DNA of 64,000 nt, from NCBI RefSeq assembly GCF_029784135.1, contig NC_073745.1:165291328-165355327 (forward strand), read 5' to 3'. The position numbers and the translations under genes are program-made. The notes below the pieces were generated by a model. The model did not search any database and was not told the DNA's origin. It saw only the letters and a program-made list of their open reading frames with translations. The stretch is from Toxorhynchites rutilus septentrionalis (taxonomy: Eukaryota; Arthropoda; Insecta; Diptera; Culicidae). The stretch's first letter is position 1. Every line of letters starts with the position of its first letter. Below are positions 31,971-42,954 of the stretch, in pieces.

Positions 31971-32180
31971 CCCTATTCTGTATTTCGATCGATTCGAAAT
32001 ATTTCGAACGGCTTGATAAAATGTCATTCTGTATTCCGTTCGAGTTTTTGCATTTCATTCGATCTGTTTCTCATCGAGCGTTAAATGGGCAAAACGTTCG
32101 AAATAGGGAATGCTAAATTATAACTTGAGCGAAATAACGGTTTCGAACGAAATGGAAATCCGTCGGAATACAGAATAGGG
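31971..32180. mobile_element. 210-bp MITE
   Basis: Inverted ends CCCTATTCTGTATTTCG and CGGAATACAGAATAGGG. The interior is rich in TTCGAA and ATTTCG motifs. The superfamily is not determined. Confidence 0.78.
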
Positions 32181-32641
32181 CTGAGGACTATAGTCCTGAT
32201 CTTTCTGAGCATCCGACTAACGTGTAAATAAGGTAATGTACAAGATATGGTACTTTCTACACATTCTGTTCATGAATCACAGTTTTCTACCCCCATTATT
32301 TAATTAGACTCAATGAGTCATTCATTTATTTATTGTCGTCAATCAAAATTGTAGACCGATACATTCTTAATACTACTTAAAACAAAAAAAAACTAAAGAG
32401 AGCTAGCTGGATAATTTATCCGTTTAATTCAAAAGACGATTTTAATAACATAATCAAATTATTTTGAATTAATTTATTTCGTCAAACCAGCGTAGACTAA
32501 ATATGCTGCCCAAATAATACAGTGAAATTTAACTATATCTTATTCTATTCAGATAGTCTTTGAGCATTGACCTTGACATGGTTACATCAATTATTTCACT
32601 GTGTTCGTTACAGAGGCTCATCATACGATTAATAGGACTAT
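32181..32641. other. No gene recognised
   Basis: AT-rich spacer between two transposable elements. Nothing further is supported. Confidence 0.4.
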
Positions 32642-33889
32642 GGGCCCTATTATAGAAATCGAATCGAGGATTCGATACAATCACTATCACACCGAGTAAA
32701 ATCTGGAATTATAGAAATCGAGGAAAACTGCTCGATTCGTTAGCAAGCTCGAATGTCAGCGGTTGTGATGAAATATTTTGAAACGAGTTTGTAATGTTTC
32801 ACGAAGCACTATAGAAAGGATGCCAATTCTTTTTCTGAGGCATCAGCTATAAAAAAAGTATTGCCAAAAGTGTTAATATGGTTATGTTTTGTAGTAAATT
32901 GATATTCCCTCAAAGAATAAAGCTTAATAGGCGTAAGGCACGCATGCATGTGTAATAAAAACGACAGCGTGGAACAATTTGCTTTACAAAAAATATAATT
33001 AGAAAATGAACTTTTTCATGTTTTTTGATGATTGCAATCTATGGAATTCCGTAAAGAGTCATGCACGAATTTCCCTTTTTTTAGCAAAACAATTTTTGTT
33101 ATTCATGTAATGCAATATGTAATTCTCTTTTAGCGTCAATTTCTTGTTGTAGCGGCGTCAATAGATTTATTGTATTGGGGCCACCACCTGTTGCTCTAAA
33201 TTATCGCTTGTTGTGTGCTAGTGTTTTCTTTACCTTTTCCCTCATGTCAATTGAAACCTGTAATTTAAATAAAATCATTATTGTTTTGCAGGATAGCTTT
33301 AGCATATGGTATAGAAAGTTTGGCATCTTCTGTAGGAGCATTGTACCACTGCGACCATTAGTTTGATCTATTGTAGTTAAAGTGGTGTAGTTTGGTATAG
33401 TATAGCAATTATAAAGATAATTGCTGCCGAAAATAACGTACTAATGTATGCTAGTAGAAGTAAGCAATGTTTAGGTAAGAAATTCAAAGAGTATTATAAA
33501 ATTTACTTATGAAAGTTATGTGTATCATAAAAGAAATACTTACTTTCTACCATCCTGAACCAAGATGCATTGGTGGTCTCAGTGCATTGAGCTCCTCTCT
33601 GAATTCCTCTAACTTTTCCTACACCGGGATTAAATTAGAACTGCATCCACAAAAACCTCGCTTCCATTGGTTCAACGAGCCGTTTAAACTGGTGGTGATT
33701 TGGTTTTTTTTCTTCGGCCACTCATTTTCAGCCACTGAAATATGCGCTGGAAGTAAATTCTGCATTGTAAATTATAACATGATTAATATAAATAATGCTG
33801 GATTGAACACTTACCTTCTATAGACTATTTACGGTGCAAAACAAATGCTGATCAAAACAAACGAACATGTGTTGCAAATTACATATATT
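32642..33889 (-). mobile_element. DNA element X1 with Myb/SANT gene, right end lost
   Basis: Starts with the terminal repeat GGGCCCTATTATAGAAATCG. The body is closely related to X2 (33890-39603), and it stops at ACATATATT where X2 begins, so its own right terminus is missing. It encodes a broken Myb-type protein on the minus strand. Confidence 0.75.
33108..33790 (-). pseudogene. Zeste-type Myb/SANT protein in X1
   Basis: Two exons are readable on the minus strand. The upstream one starts MSGRRKKTKSPP and is broken by stops. The downstream one reads DMREKVKKTLAHNKR and, after a stop, FRATGGGPN and LQQEIDAKREL. This is the C-terminal half of the zeste-like Myb domain (Myb_DNA-bind_5) often encoded by PIF/Harbinger-type transposons. 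No transposase was found in X1 or X2, so the elements look non-autonomous. Confidence 0.65.
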
Positions 33890-34439
33890 GGGCCCTATTA
33901 TAGAAATCGAATCGAGGATTCGATACAATCACTATCACTACTGCAATCTATGGAATTCCGTAAGGAGTCACACATAAATTCCACTTTTGACGTAGGACTA
34001 CGTCTAACCGGAAGATATAGGGGGTGAAATGAAAATCTAGGCACTGAACAAGTAGGAAAAATGCAAGATTTGGAACGCTTATAACTCGAGTACTCCTCAA
34101 AAGATCGCAAAGGTTTTTGCATCAATTGATAGGAAATATATCTACGTCTCTATCATAACGAATAACATTTCATTTTTCTTGAGATAAATAATTGAATAAT
34201 TGTGAAATATCAAGCATTGTCCAAATGCACTATGTGTCCATTTTTGATTGGTCCATTTTGTGCTCCTCAAATCGTACCGACCAAAACGGGCAACCAGAGC
34301 AGCAGCGAAATACAATGAAGCACGATTGGAAAGGAAAAAGAAAAAATATGAACGAAGCAATGGTCGCAGTCTCACACATGCGTAATTCTCGAGCCAGCCA
34401 GTCAGCTTAAAAATCCCCGCTCCGCTGCCCTAACGATCA

Positions 34440-34655
34440 CATTCTTTGTGTGGACACCGACTGGACAACATCGTTGCTGGACGAGCTGGACGGCGAGGGA
34501 TCGAGTGCCTTTCTCAAGGCAAGAGGGCGGAGGTGGTAGCGCTGGAGTAGAGTAATAGAGTAGAGTAGAGTTTTCAAAGGGCCTTTCTCAAGGCTAGAGA
34601 CGAATGAACTGCAAAAGTTTAAAGTCTCTATAATACAAGACCTTCCTTCCTTCCG
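34440..34655 (+). mobile_element. Short insertion in E copy A with 9-bp duplication
   Basis: TAACGATCA occurs at 34431-34439 and 34656-34664. Copies B and C of E have this sequence once or not at all, and C reads straight through. The 216-bp insert contains two CCTTTCTCAAGGC blocks and ends in CTTCC repeats, like a SINE or a 5'-truncated LINE tail. Confidence 0.75.
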
Positions 34656-34731
34656 TAACGATCATTCGCATTCAAACCGTACACCACATCGTTTCGCACC
34701 ACACCACATCAACAAACCAACACAAGCAGCC

Positions 34732-35000
34732 ATGTCTGGACATGAAAAAGGAGGAAGAGTGAAGGGAAATACAAAATCCCGCTCGAACCGTGCTGGTCTG
34801 GAGTTCCCCGCAAGGGTAGCTAGGCCGAGCGCGTTAGTACCAGTGCACCAGTCCAGCTAGCCGGCGTTATAGAGTTTCGGCCGCCGGAGTGTTCGAGTTA
34901 GCTTGCAAAGGTGTTCACGACAATGAGAACATACCACATTCGGTTCGGTGGCAACAACTAGTTTCAGCGAGTGGCAAACGCAATCGCAAAACGGCAGAAG
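34732..35000 (+). pseudogene. Histone H2A pseudogene (E copy A)
   Basis: Starts with ATG and reads MSGHEKGGRVKG then KSRSNRAGLEFP, the H2A N-terminal tail and start of the first helix. The VGRIHRLL segment is deleted. RKG, then after a stop AERV and APV, keep the following order. A later frame keeps VFELACK, matching the alpha-2/loop region. Stops and deletions rule out a working histone. A histone-type 3' stem-loop follows at 35067. Confidence 0.82.
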
Positions 35001-35066
35001 GTAGAAGGAGGAAAAAGTTTGTTTATACAGACTGCTTTGGTGGCAAAACCAGCCACCGTAAAACAA

Positions 35067-35082
35067 GGCGCTTTTCAGGGCC
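35067..35082 (+). promoter_or_regulatory. Histone mRNA 3' stem-loop (E copy A, H2A unit)
   Basis: GGCGCTTTTCAGGGCC has the 6-bp stem, 4-nt loop form of the SLBP-binding histone stem-loop, with one stem mismatch. The same sequence occurs at 42875-42890 and, inverted, at 38282-38297. Confidence 0.8.
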
Positions 35083-35872
35083 ATTAAACCATTCAAAGAA
35101 GAGTTATTAAAAGTTATTCACAATACCAATGCATTCGAAAGTGACATAATATGACATATAATATTAACTGAATGATTTTGTTTATGATTGTTTTTGAACT
35201 TATTGGTGGCTGGGGTCTTTTAAATTGATCATTCAGTTTTCACAAACCCATACATGGTTTCCGAATTAAAAGTGGCTTCAAATTGTATGCAGGATGGCAT
35301 TAACGAATTTTCTCGGTAGCAAGAACTGCTTTCTTTGGTTGATAACTGATGTTGATAATTGACTGACGTTACATCCGCATTGTATAGAAAAATAACTAAG
35401 GATCAACATGATGAGCTATGTATTTCCTGCTGCTCTGTTCTTATTTTAAAGGACTTTAATCCGAAGGTCATAAGTCCCTGTATTTACTGTTGGTTTTTCA
35501 GAACGCTTATAGCTCGTTTATTTCTCGACAGATCGTAGAGTTCGTCTCCAAAACCTCAGTTCTTTTTCATTTTTATTTACTTTGTTTGCGGAGATACAAA
35601 TCTTACAATTCATTCGTCTCCGAAACCACAGTTTAGGGTACGGTAATGTGCTCAATAGTGAAATATATGATAGTGAATGAGCTGATGACCACCTATGCAT
35701 TCCCTATCACAGCCATCATTTTGATTGTATGATATGTGCATACGCCAAAAGATGCCCGTCGTGGAACATTTAATAAGTACAAAGCCTTCAGAAAAAAATC
35801 AAGAAATCAACTATAAGACAGTGAGAAAAAAATGAGAAAGTTTGTGAAAAAACGCAAAAACACAACACCAAA

Positions 35873-35888
35873 GGTTCTTTCCAGAACT
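35873..35888 (+). promoter_or_regulatory. Second histone-type stem-loop (E copy A), degraded
   Basis: GGTTCTTTCCAGAACT aligns with the perfect version at 36949-36964 in copy B and is preceded by the same AACACCAAA. Confidence 0.7.
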
Positions 35889-36948
35889 CCTAACATGTTC
35901 ATAAAGAGTAAACAGTAAACTAATCCATGTTTCAGGTAAATAGGTAGGTATCCACGTAGGAGAAGAAAACAAAACAATATATTTAAAATATATATTTAGA
36001 AAAAGCTGTCCCCTTTGTATAGTCCTACGTCACTCCGGTTATGTCCCCGACATAACCCACCCGTCTTTTTTAAGGAAAACATTTTTTTATGTAATTCTCT
36101 TTTAGCGTCGATTTCTTGTTGTAGCGGCGTCAATAGCTTTATTGTATTGGGCCACCACCTTTGGCCCTGAATTCTCGCTTGTTGTGTGCTAGTGTTTATT
36201 TACTTTTCACCTCATGTCAATCCAAATCTTTAATTTAAAAAAATCATTGTTTTGCAAGACATTTCAGCTTTAGTTTGGTATAGTATAGCAATAAAAAAAG
36301 AAAATTGCTGACAAAAGTAACACGTACTAACATACGCTAGCAGGAATAAGACATTTTTAGGTAGGAAATTCGTTTGATAGTAATTCAAATAATATGATAA
36401 AATTTACTTATGAAGTTGTATGTATCGTAGAAGAAACACTTACTTTCTGGCATTCTGAACCAAGACGCATTGATGGTCTCAGCGCATTAGGCTCCTCACT
36501 GAATTTCTCCCACGTTTCCTTAACCGGGATTTTATTTGAACTGCCTCCACAAATACCTCGAGCAATGTTTACATTCGCTTCCACTGGTTCAACCAAGGGA
36601 TTGCTAAGATGGCCGCCTTTCAGTAGCCAGCATAGAAAATCATGAGCATAGAAATCATAACCTAAAATTCAAAATGAAGTGCTCCGCGCGATTCTTCGGC
36701 TGTTATTTGAATTGCAAATCGTCAAGAAAGCTTCCGGATGGGTATCCAAACATCGCTTGCCAAAAAAAAAAGACGGGTGGGTAATGTCGGGGACATAACC
36801 GGAGTGACGTAGGACTATACAAAGGGGACAGCTTTTGTTAAATATATATTTTAAATATATTGTTTTATTTTCTACTCCTACGTGAATACCTACCTATCTA
36901 CCTGAAAAATGGATTAGTTTACTGTTTACTCTTTATGAATATGTTGAT

Positions 36949-36964
36949 GGTTCTGAAAAGAACC
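36949..36964 (-). promoter_or_regulatory. Perfect histone 3' stem-loop (E copy B)
   Basis: On the minus strand GGTTCTTTTCAGAACC: a perfect 6-bp stem with a TTTC loop, the metazoan histone 3'-end consensus. It lies downstream of the H2A unit at 37206-37435 on the same strand. Confidence 0.85.
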
Positions 36965-37205
36965 TTTGGTGTTGTGTTTTTGTTATCACTCGATATTTCC
37001 ATCTTGTTCGGTTAAACCTTCCTGTTTAGCTATTGCGTTTGCCACTCGCCACAGCTTTCACAGTTGGAAAATTTCTTCCCATCCAGCTTGTGACATGTTG
37101 TTCAGTAAATTACATTTAATGCGACGTGCCGGAGAAACACTTTGCCACTCACTGAAACTAATTGTTGCCTTGATGAGCGCCGAACCGAAGCTGCTCTGTT
37201 CTTGA

Positions 37206-37435
37206 TGCGGGTTTTCTGATTGTCGTGAGCAGCTTTGCAAGCCAACTCAAGCACTCCGACGGCCGAAACTCTATAATCGCTGTTAAGTATACTGGTGCTC
37301 CGGCACGAATCCGTTCGGCCTAGTTACCCTTGCGGAGCAATCAGTGAATGCGACCAACAGGGAACTGGAGACCTGCACGGTTCGAGTGAGACTTTGCCTT
37401 TCCCTTAACTTGTCCTCCTTTGTTACGTCCACGAT
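37206..37435 (-). pseudogene. Histone H2A pseudogene (E copy B)
   Basis: On the minus strand, ATC replaces the start codon, then GR(N)[26 protein letters not shown], a stop, LLRKGN, a stop, AER and GAPVYL follow in register. A second segment keeps VLELACKAAHDNQKTRI. The residues are close to canonical H2A, not H2A.V. Upstream is a TATA box (37505-37511) and downstream a perfect stem-loop, so promoter, body and 3' signal were carried together. The lost ATG and two in-frame stops make it non-coding. Confidence 0.86.
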
Positions 37436-37504
37436 GCCGATGCCGTACAACCACACGGGTTTACGGTTTGAAAGAAAATAAGATATTTTTTTGGGGTCCG
37501 CGTG

Positions 37505-37511
37505 TTTTATA
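37505..37511 (-). promoter_or_regulatory. TATA box of the captured histone unit (copy B)
   Basis: TATAAAA on the minus strand, about 70 bp upstream of the H2A body. The paralogous box is at 53850-53856. Confidence 0.65.
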
Positions 37512-37671
37512 CTCTAGCGGTACACACTCACAGGATAGAGACAAATCGGCAGACTCAGCCAGAGGGGCGAGTCCAACGAGACGAACGAATGAGCGTTAAA
37601 AGGGAGCGATGGCAAAAAAATACATTCATTACGATTTGTTCGCTCGTTGGATTCACATGAAGGCTAAAAAG

Positions 37672-37687
37672 GGTCCTTTTCAGGATC
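37672..37687 (+). promoter_or_regulatory. Divergent histone-type stem-loop (copy B)
   Basis: GGTCCTTTTCAGGATC followed by ACAAAATTATC and a purine-rich AAAGAG, resembling a histone stem-loop plus downstream element. It points away from the H2A unit, as the 3' end of a divergent partner gene would. Almost no coding sequence remains between it and the shared promoter. Confidence 0.68.
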
Positions 37688-38281
37688 ACAAAATTATCTT
37701 CAATCTAAAGAGTTTATTGTTTTGTTATCACTCGATATTTCCATCTTGTTCGGCAAAACCTTCCTGTTTAGCGATTTGTTGCCACTTGCCACAGCTTTCA
37801 CAGTTGGAAAATTTCTTCCCATCCAGCTTTGTGACATGTTGTACAGTAAATTACATTCAATGCGACGTGCCGAAGCGCCACTCAGTGTTGCATTGGAGGC
37901 GATTTTAACCTGTAATTGAACATTTGCGAAGACAGTGGTACAGTGTCGACTTTCAATGTGGGGTCATAATTTGGATTTCTATGTTTACAAAAATGTCTAA
38001 CTAAATAAGTCGCATTACATGTCCGTCCAATTAGCTAAATGTCGAACTAATTGTAAATTACTGTACATTCAATCTGGAAACAATTTAAGAATTGATGAAA
38101 ATTGAATAATCAGGAAAGTCCCCAACTATCAATAAGCTCAGAACAACTGCCAAATTCACATACTCATCAGATCCTGGCAAACAAATGATGAAAAAATCAA
38201 TTTGTGTTTTATTATTATTTTGGATAATGTTTTAGAAAGCATTGAACTGTATTTCCTAAACTCTTTTTTGGAAGGTTTAAG

Positions 38282-38297
38282 GGCCCTGAAAAGCGCC
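38282..38297 (-). promoter_or_regulatory. Histone stem-loop of the first H2A unit (copy B)
   Basis: Inverted GGCGCTTTTCAGGGCC. The linked H2A remnant lies at about 38450-38600 and has lost its N-terminal half. Confidence 0.75.
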
Positions 38298-39603
38298 TTG
38301 TTTTATGGAATGGTTCCAATTTAGAAAACTTAGTACTCGTGGTTTTGAAAAAAACCATTTCGAACGCCCTCAATGCCGCCTTGTTCTGGATTTGCCGCCA
38401 AAGCAGTTTGTATAAAGAACAAACTTTTTTCTTCTGCTACCTGCTGCCGTTTTGCGATTGCGTTTGCCACTCGTCACTCGCTGCAACTGCCTGTTGTCTT
38501 GATATCCACCGAACCGAATGTGCTTTGCCAGCTAACTCGATAACATCGGCGGCCGAATCTATATGTCGCCTGCTAGGTGGACTAGTGCACTGGTACTAAC
38601 GCGCTGCTGACTGGCTGGCTCGAGAATTACGCATGTGTGAGACTGCGACCAATGTTTCGTTCATTTTTTTCTTTTTCCTTTCCAATCGTGCTTCATTCTA
38701 TTTCGCTGCTGCTCTGGTTGCCCGTTTTGGTCGGTACGATTTGAGGAGCACAAAATGGATCAATCAAAAATGGGCACATAGTGCATTTTGACAATGCTTG
38801 ATATTTCACAATTATTCAATTATTTATCTCAAGAAAAATGAAATGTTATTCGTTATGATAGATGCGTAGATATATTTCCTATCAATTGATGCAAAAACCT
38901 TTGCGATCTATTGAGCAATGCGCGAGTTATAAGCGTTCCAAATCTTGCATTTTCTCCTACTTGTTCAGTGCCTAGATTTCCATTTCACCCCCTATATCTT
39001 CCGGTTAGACGTAGTCCTACGTCAAAAACTATCCAACGTAATCAAATATTAACATATATGACTCCAAACATTAAACAATACGTGAGCCCCCTAAGCGCGA
39101 GCCCTGTTTTATGCTGCCTACGCTCAATTTGCATTGGATGGGATAGGGTTGCCAGAGCCCCGGGTTCAACGAGTCGTTCAAACAGGTGGTGATTTGTCTG
39201 TCCACTCGTTTTCAGCCACTGAAATATGTGCTGGAAGTAAGTTCTGCATTGTAAATTATAACATAAATAATATGAATAATGTTGGATTGAACACTTACCT
39301 TGTATAGACTATTCTGGCAGCACCGTAAAACAAATACTGATCAAAACAAACGAACATGTTTTGAAAATTGCATATATTCAAGCGTTTCTGAAATGCTTCC
39401 TAAAGGAAAATATCAGGGACGCAAACCAAAACAAAATAATTCTCTGAAGATATGCAACAAGTAAACCAAACAACTCGAAAAGTTCTGACACTTGCATCGA
39501 TAGCTATCACTCGCTCGTTGCTATCGAATTGCTCGATTTCTATAATAGTGAAATAGAGCTAACGAGCAAAATTCTTATCGCCTCGATTTCTATAATAGGG
39601 CCC

Positions 39604-40319
39604 TATATTTGGCATAATTCGTTCGTCGGTAATCTATGTAGAAAATGTTAGTGTTTCTCAGGTGCCTAATCGGTGCGTAAAAATTTAGGTTTCCTAATAT
39701 ATCTTCTGAGTCCACTCGTTGTGATATGATGTCAATAATAAATATAATCATGGCAGAGCTCCGATGTTCTTTTAAACTTTTCATATTGATTAGCATGCAA
39801 CGTGCCTCATATGGAGGGAGATGGTATGAAGACCAGCCTAGTTTACGAACTGTCAATAATAAAAATTGTTTTTGTACAGATTGTTGGGGTCGGGTTGACT
39901 CTCCGAGTAAATACTGGTTTACCTGGACGACTTCGGGATGATCTTTTATCTTTCTTCGCTGGATCCAAAATACGAATTATATATTTCTTCGGCGAACGGG
40001 AGCAGACGTGAATTGTGAAAACTTAACCTTTTCACAAAACAGCATAAAATCACGGGAAAAATCCTTAACGCAAACGATATTTGCGCACGTAGTTTTGCGG
40101 GAAACGGAAAATTCTCAAAAGAAAACTCGAGAACTATCAACTTGTAACTTGGTATTAAAAAACGATGTATTTCAATTGGGAAGTATAATTCGAATGGGAC
40201 TAGCGAGCTTACAACAAACAATGTATATCAGAAAACGGATGAAACACACTATAAATGTTTTTTTATAGCTACAGGGACAGTTCGATTTGAGTTCTATCAT
40301 AACCGGCCACCTTTTGAAA
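39604..40319 (-). other. Probable 3' region of BEL/Pao element P1
   Basis: Follows the P1 pol stop. I could not identify LTR ends. Short frames here have no recognisable domains. Confidence 0.35.
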
Positions 40320-41913
40320 TCAAATTGGATGTATTTCAAGAACGCGGGCAAGAGGCCAACGAGCAGGAGGTAGGGATTCATCCTTGACGATGACGATGTC
40401 CCCAACGGTAATTTTATATCGCTTTGGTTTGGCACTGTACTGCTGATTCAACTCCTTCAAGTACTCATTCCGCCAGTGGTGCCAGAAGTTCTGTGCATAC
40501 TTTTGGAGTTTCTGGTATTGGTTGAAACGATTCAGTGGTACATCGCGGACGACGGCCTCGGGTAGTGGGCGGATCATATTTTTCACCAAAAAATGTGCCT
40601 GGGTCAACACAGAGAAGTCATTGGGGTCGCTCGGTAGTAGTGGGCATGAGTTCATACTACCTTCAATTTTAATCAAAACGGTGGTTAGCTCTTTGAAGGA
40701 GAGCAACGAGGAACCAATTTGGCGCACTAAGTGGGTCTTGGCGACCTTCACCGCAGCCTCCCAAAGACCTCCGAAATTGGGAGCGCGTGGTGGGATCAGG
40801 TGCCATTGAATGTTATCGTCAGCGAGGTGCTTGGAAATCCCATCGTTGTCCCCTCCTGGTTGGAGCATAGTGTAAAGGTCGTGCAAAGCATTTTTCGCAC
40901 CGATGAAATTCGTACCGTTGTCCGAATACACATGCCGAGGCTTATTTCTTCTCCACACAAAACGGTTCAGGGCCGTGCTTAGGTCACTCACAAGCTCCAG
41001 ATGGACAGCTTTCGTACTCAAGCATGCGAAAAAGCAAATATAGGACTTGCGAGCGGCGGCTTTGCGGTTGGTTTGAGGAAGATAGGGCCGCAATAATCGA
41101 CACCTGTGCAGATGAAGGCCTCGTTAGCAGTCACTCTTGCAGTTGGCAACTGTCCAATCGGTTATTTGATGGGTTGCGGGTTAGATCTGCTGCATCTGTA
41201 ACCCCTTCGAATAGCGCTCCGAACAGCTCTTCGACCGTTAAGTGGCCAGAATTCATCGCGGGCGACAGCGAGGGTGACCATAATTCCACCATGCATGTGC
41301 TTGCGATGTAGATGTATTAGAAGAAGTTGGGTAAAATGATGAAATCCGGGAATGACGATCGGGTGTTTTAAATCATATGGCGCATCGGATAGGCGCAACC
41401 GGCCACCAACGCGGATTAAACCATCAGAATCCATGAATGGGCTCTGCAGATGAAGAGGTGATTCACCTGATACCGTTTGCCCTTTCTTCAAACGTTGTAG
41501 ATCTTCGGGAAACGATTCAGTCTGCAAGAAGCGGGTACGGTGAGAACCTATCGATTAACGATTTCAACTGGAGCACTTGGTTCGACAGAATCAGTTTAGA
41601 GGTTGACTCCATTTCCTCGGAAGGTAACTGGTTCCCCTTCAAAATTTGAGCCTGCCACCTTGATCTGTCCTTTTGTAACCAGCTAGGTTACTTCCACAGC
41701 TTGCTCACGATCAATTCCCCAGCGGACATTCCTCGGGAAACAAGATCGGCGGGGTTATCCTTACCAGCTACGTGTAGCCATTGCGATTCATGCGTAGCGG
41801 ACTGGATCTCAGAAATGAGGTTTGAAACGAAGGTTTTCCATGACCGTGGAGGAGATTTCATCCATTGTAACACTACTGTGGAGTCGGTCCAAAACACCAC
41901 TGTAGAGAATTTT
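40320..41913 (-). pseudogene. BEL/Pao P1 Pol, 3' part: RNase H end and integrase
   Basis: Starting at the E insertion (41913), the minus strand reads TVVFWTDSTVVLQWM (RNase H) and VAGKDNPADLVSRG. It then passes through the integrase N-terminal region (GLIRVGGRLRLSDAPYD, HPIVIPGFHHFTQLLL) to the core with CLSTKAVHLELVSDLS, VYSDNGTNFIGA and PRAPNFGGLWEAAVK, and the C-terminal VGDIVIVKDESLPPARWPL. Frames are broken between 41093 and 41162 and between 41527 and 41690. The first integrase aspartate lies in the broken stretch. The 5' part of the gene is at 55087-57247, on the far side of element E. Confidence 0.88.
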
Positions 41914-42430
41914 GACGTAGGACTACGTCTAACCGGAAGATATAGGGGGTGAAATGGAAATCTAGGCACTGAACAAGTAAGAAAAAATGCAAGATTTGGA
42001 ACGCTTATAACTCGAGCGTTTCTCAATAGATCGCAAAGGTTTTTGCATCAATTGATAGGAAATATATCTACGCATCTACCATAACGAATAACATTTCATT
42101 TTTCTTGAGATAAATAATTGAATAATTGTGAAATATCAAGCATTGTCAAAATGCACTATGTGCCCATTTTTGATTGGTCTATTTTGTGCTCCTCAAATCG
42201 TACCGACCAAAACGGGCAACCAGAGCAGCAGCGAAATAGAATGAAGCACGATTGGAAAGGAAAAATAAAAAAATGAACGAAACATTGGTCGCAGTCTCAC
42301 ACATGCGTAATTCTCTACCAGCCAGTCAGCTTAAAAATCCCCGCTCCGCTGCCGTAACGATCATTCTCATTCAAACCGTACACCACATCGGTTCGCATCA
42401 CAACACATCAACAAACCAACCCAAGCAGCC

Positions 42431-42720
42431 ATGTCTGGACATGGTAAAGGAGGAAAATTGAAGGGAAAGGCAAAATCCCGCTCAAACCGTGTTGATCTGG
42501 AGTTCCCCAAGGGTAGCTAGGCCGAGCGCGTTAGTACCAGTGCACCAGTCCACCTAGCCGGCGTTATATAGTTTCGGCCGCCGAAGTGATCGAGTTAGCT
42601 GACAAAGCTGCTCGCGACGATAAGAAAACCCGCATTCGGAACAGAACACATTCGGTTCGGTGGACATCAACACAACAGGCAGTTGCAGCGAGTGGCGAGT
42701 GGCAAACGCAATCGCAAAAC
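42431..42720 (+). pseudogene. Histone H2A pseudogene, first unit (E copy C)
   Basis: ATG then MSGHGKGGKLKGKAKSRSNR, the best-preserved H2A tail in the window. After VDLEFP the reading meets a deletion and a TAG. Downstream fragments keep the order of copy A. The stem-loop GGCGCTTTTCAGGGCC lies at 42875-42890. Confidence 0.84.
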
Positions 42721-42874
42721 GGCATCAGGTAGCAGAAGAAAAAAGTTTGTTCTTTATACACACTGCTTTGGTGGCAAATCCAGAACAAGGCGGCATCTAG
42801 GGCGTTCGAAATGGTTTTTTTTTTCAAAACCACGAGTACTAAGTTTTCCAAATTGGAACCATTCCATAAAACAA

Positions 42875-42890
42875 GGCGCTTTTCAGGGCC
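42875..42890 (+). promoter_or_regulatory. Histone mRNA 3' stem-loop (E copy C, first unit)
   Basis: Same 16-mer as at 35067-35082, followed by ATTAAACC. Confidence 0.78.
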
Positions 42891-42954
42891 ATTAAACCTT
42901 CCAAAAAAGAGTTTAGGAAATACAGTTCAATGCTTTCTAAAACAATATCCAAAA

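Larger units (their letters stand above)
33985..36069 (+). mobile_element. Histone-carrying element E, copy A (2077 bp)
   Basis: Runs from GACGTAGGACTACGTC (33989) to GACATAACCCACCCGTC (36065), flanked by TTTT on both sides (33985-33988, 36066-36069). The unoccupied counterpart in X1 near 33080 shows the uninterrupted T-run. Copy A keeps the left histone unit but lacks the second one; about 750 bp of sequence not seen in the other copies (35100-35860) take its place. Confidence 0.82.
36768..39027 (-). mobile_element. Histone-carrying element E, copy B (2252 bp)
   Basis: Inverted orientation: starts GACGGGTGGGTAATGTCGGG at 36772 and ends GTAGTCCTACGTC at 39023, flanked by AAAA (36768-36771, 39024-39027). 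It carries the second H2A unit in better condition and a remnant of the first, whose 5' half is deleted. A block of about 160 bp is duplicated in direct orientation (36977-37140 and 37727-37885). Confidence 0.82.
33890..39603 (-). mobile_element. DNA element X2, host of two E insertions
   Basis: Complete termini: GGGCCCTATTATAGAAATCG at the left and the inverted form ending at 39603, flanked by a 6-bp duplication TATATT (33884-33889, 39604-39609). Without the two E insertions it is about 1.4 kb, close to X1. The minus strand at 36408-36596 carries the first half of the Myb domain (NIARGICGGSSNKIPVKETW, EKFSEEPNALRPSMRL). Its second half (VWIDMR and later) at 36110-36225 has stops. Confidence 0.78.
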
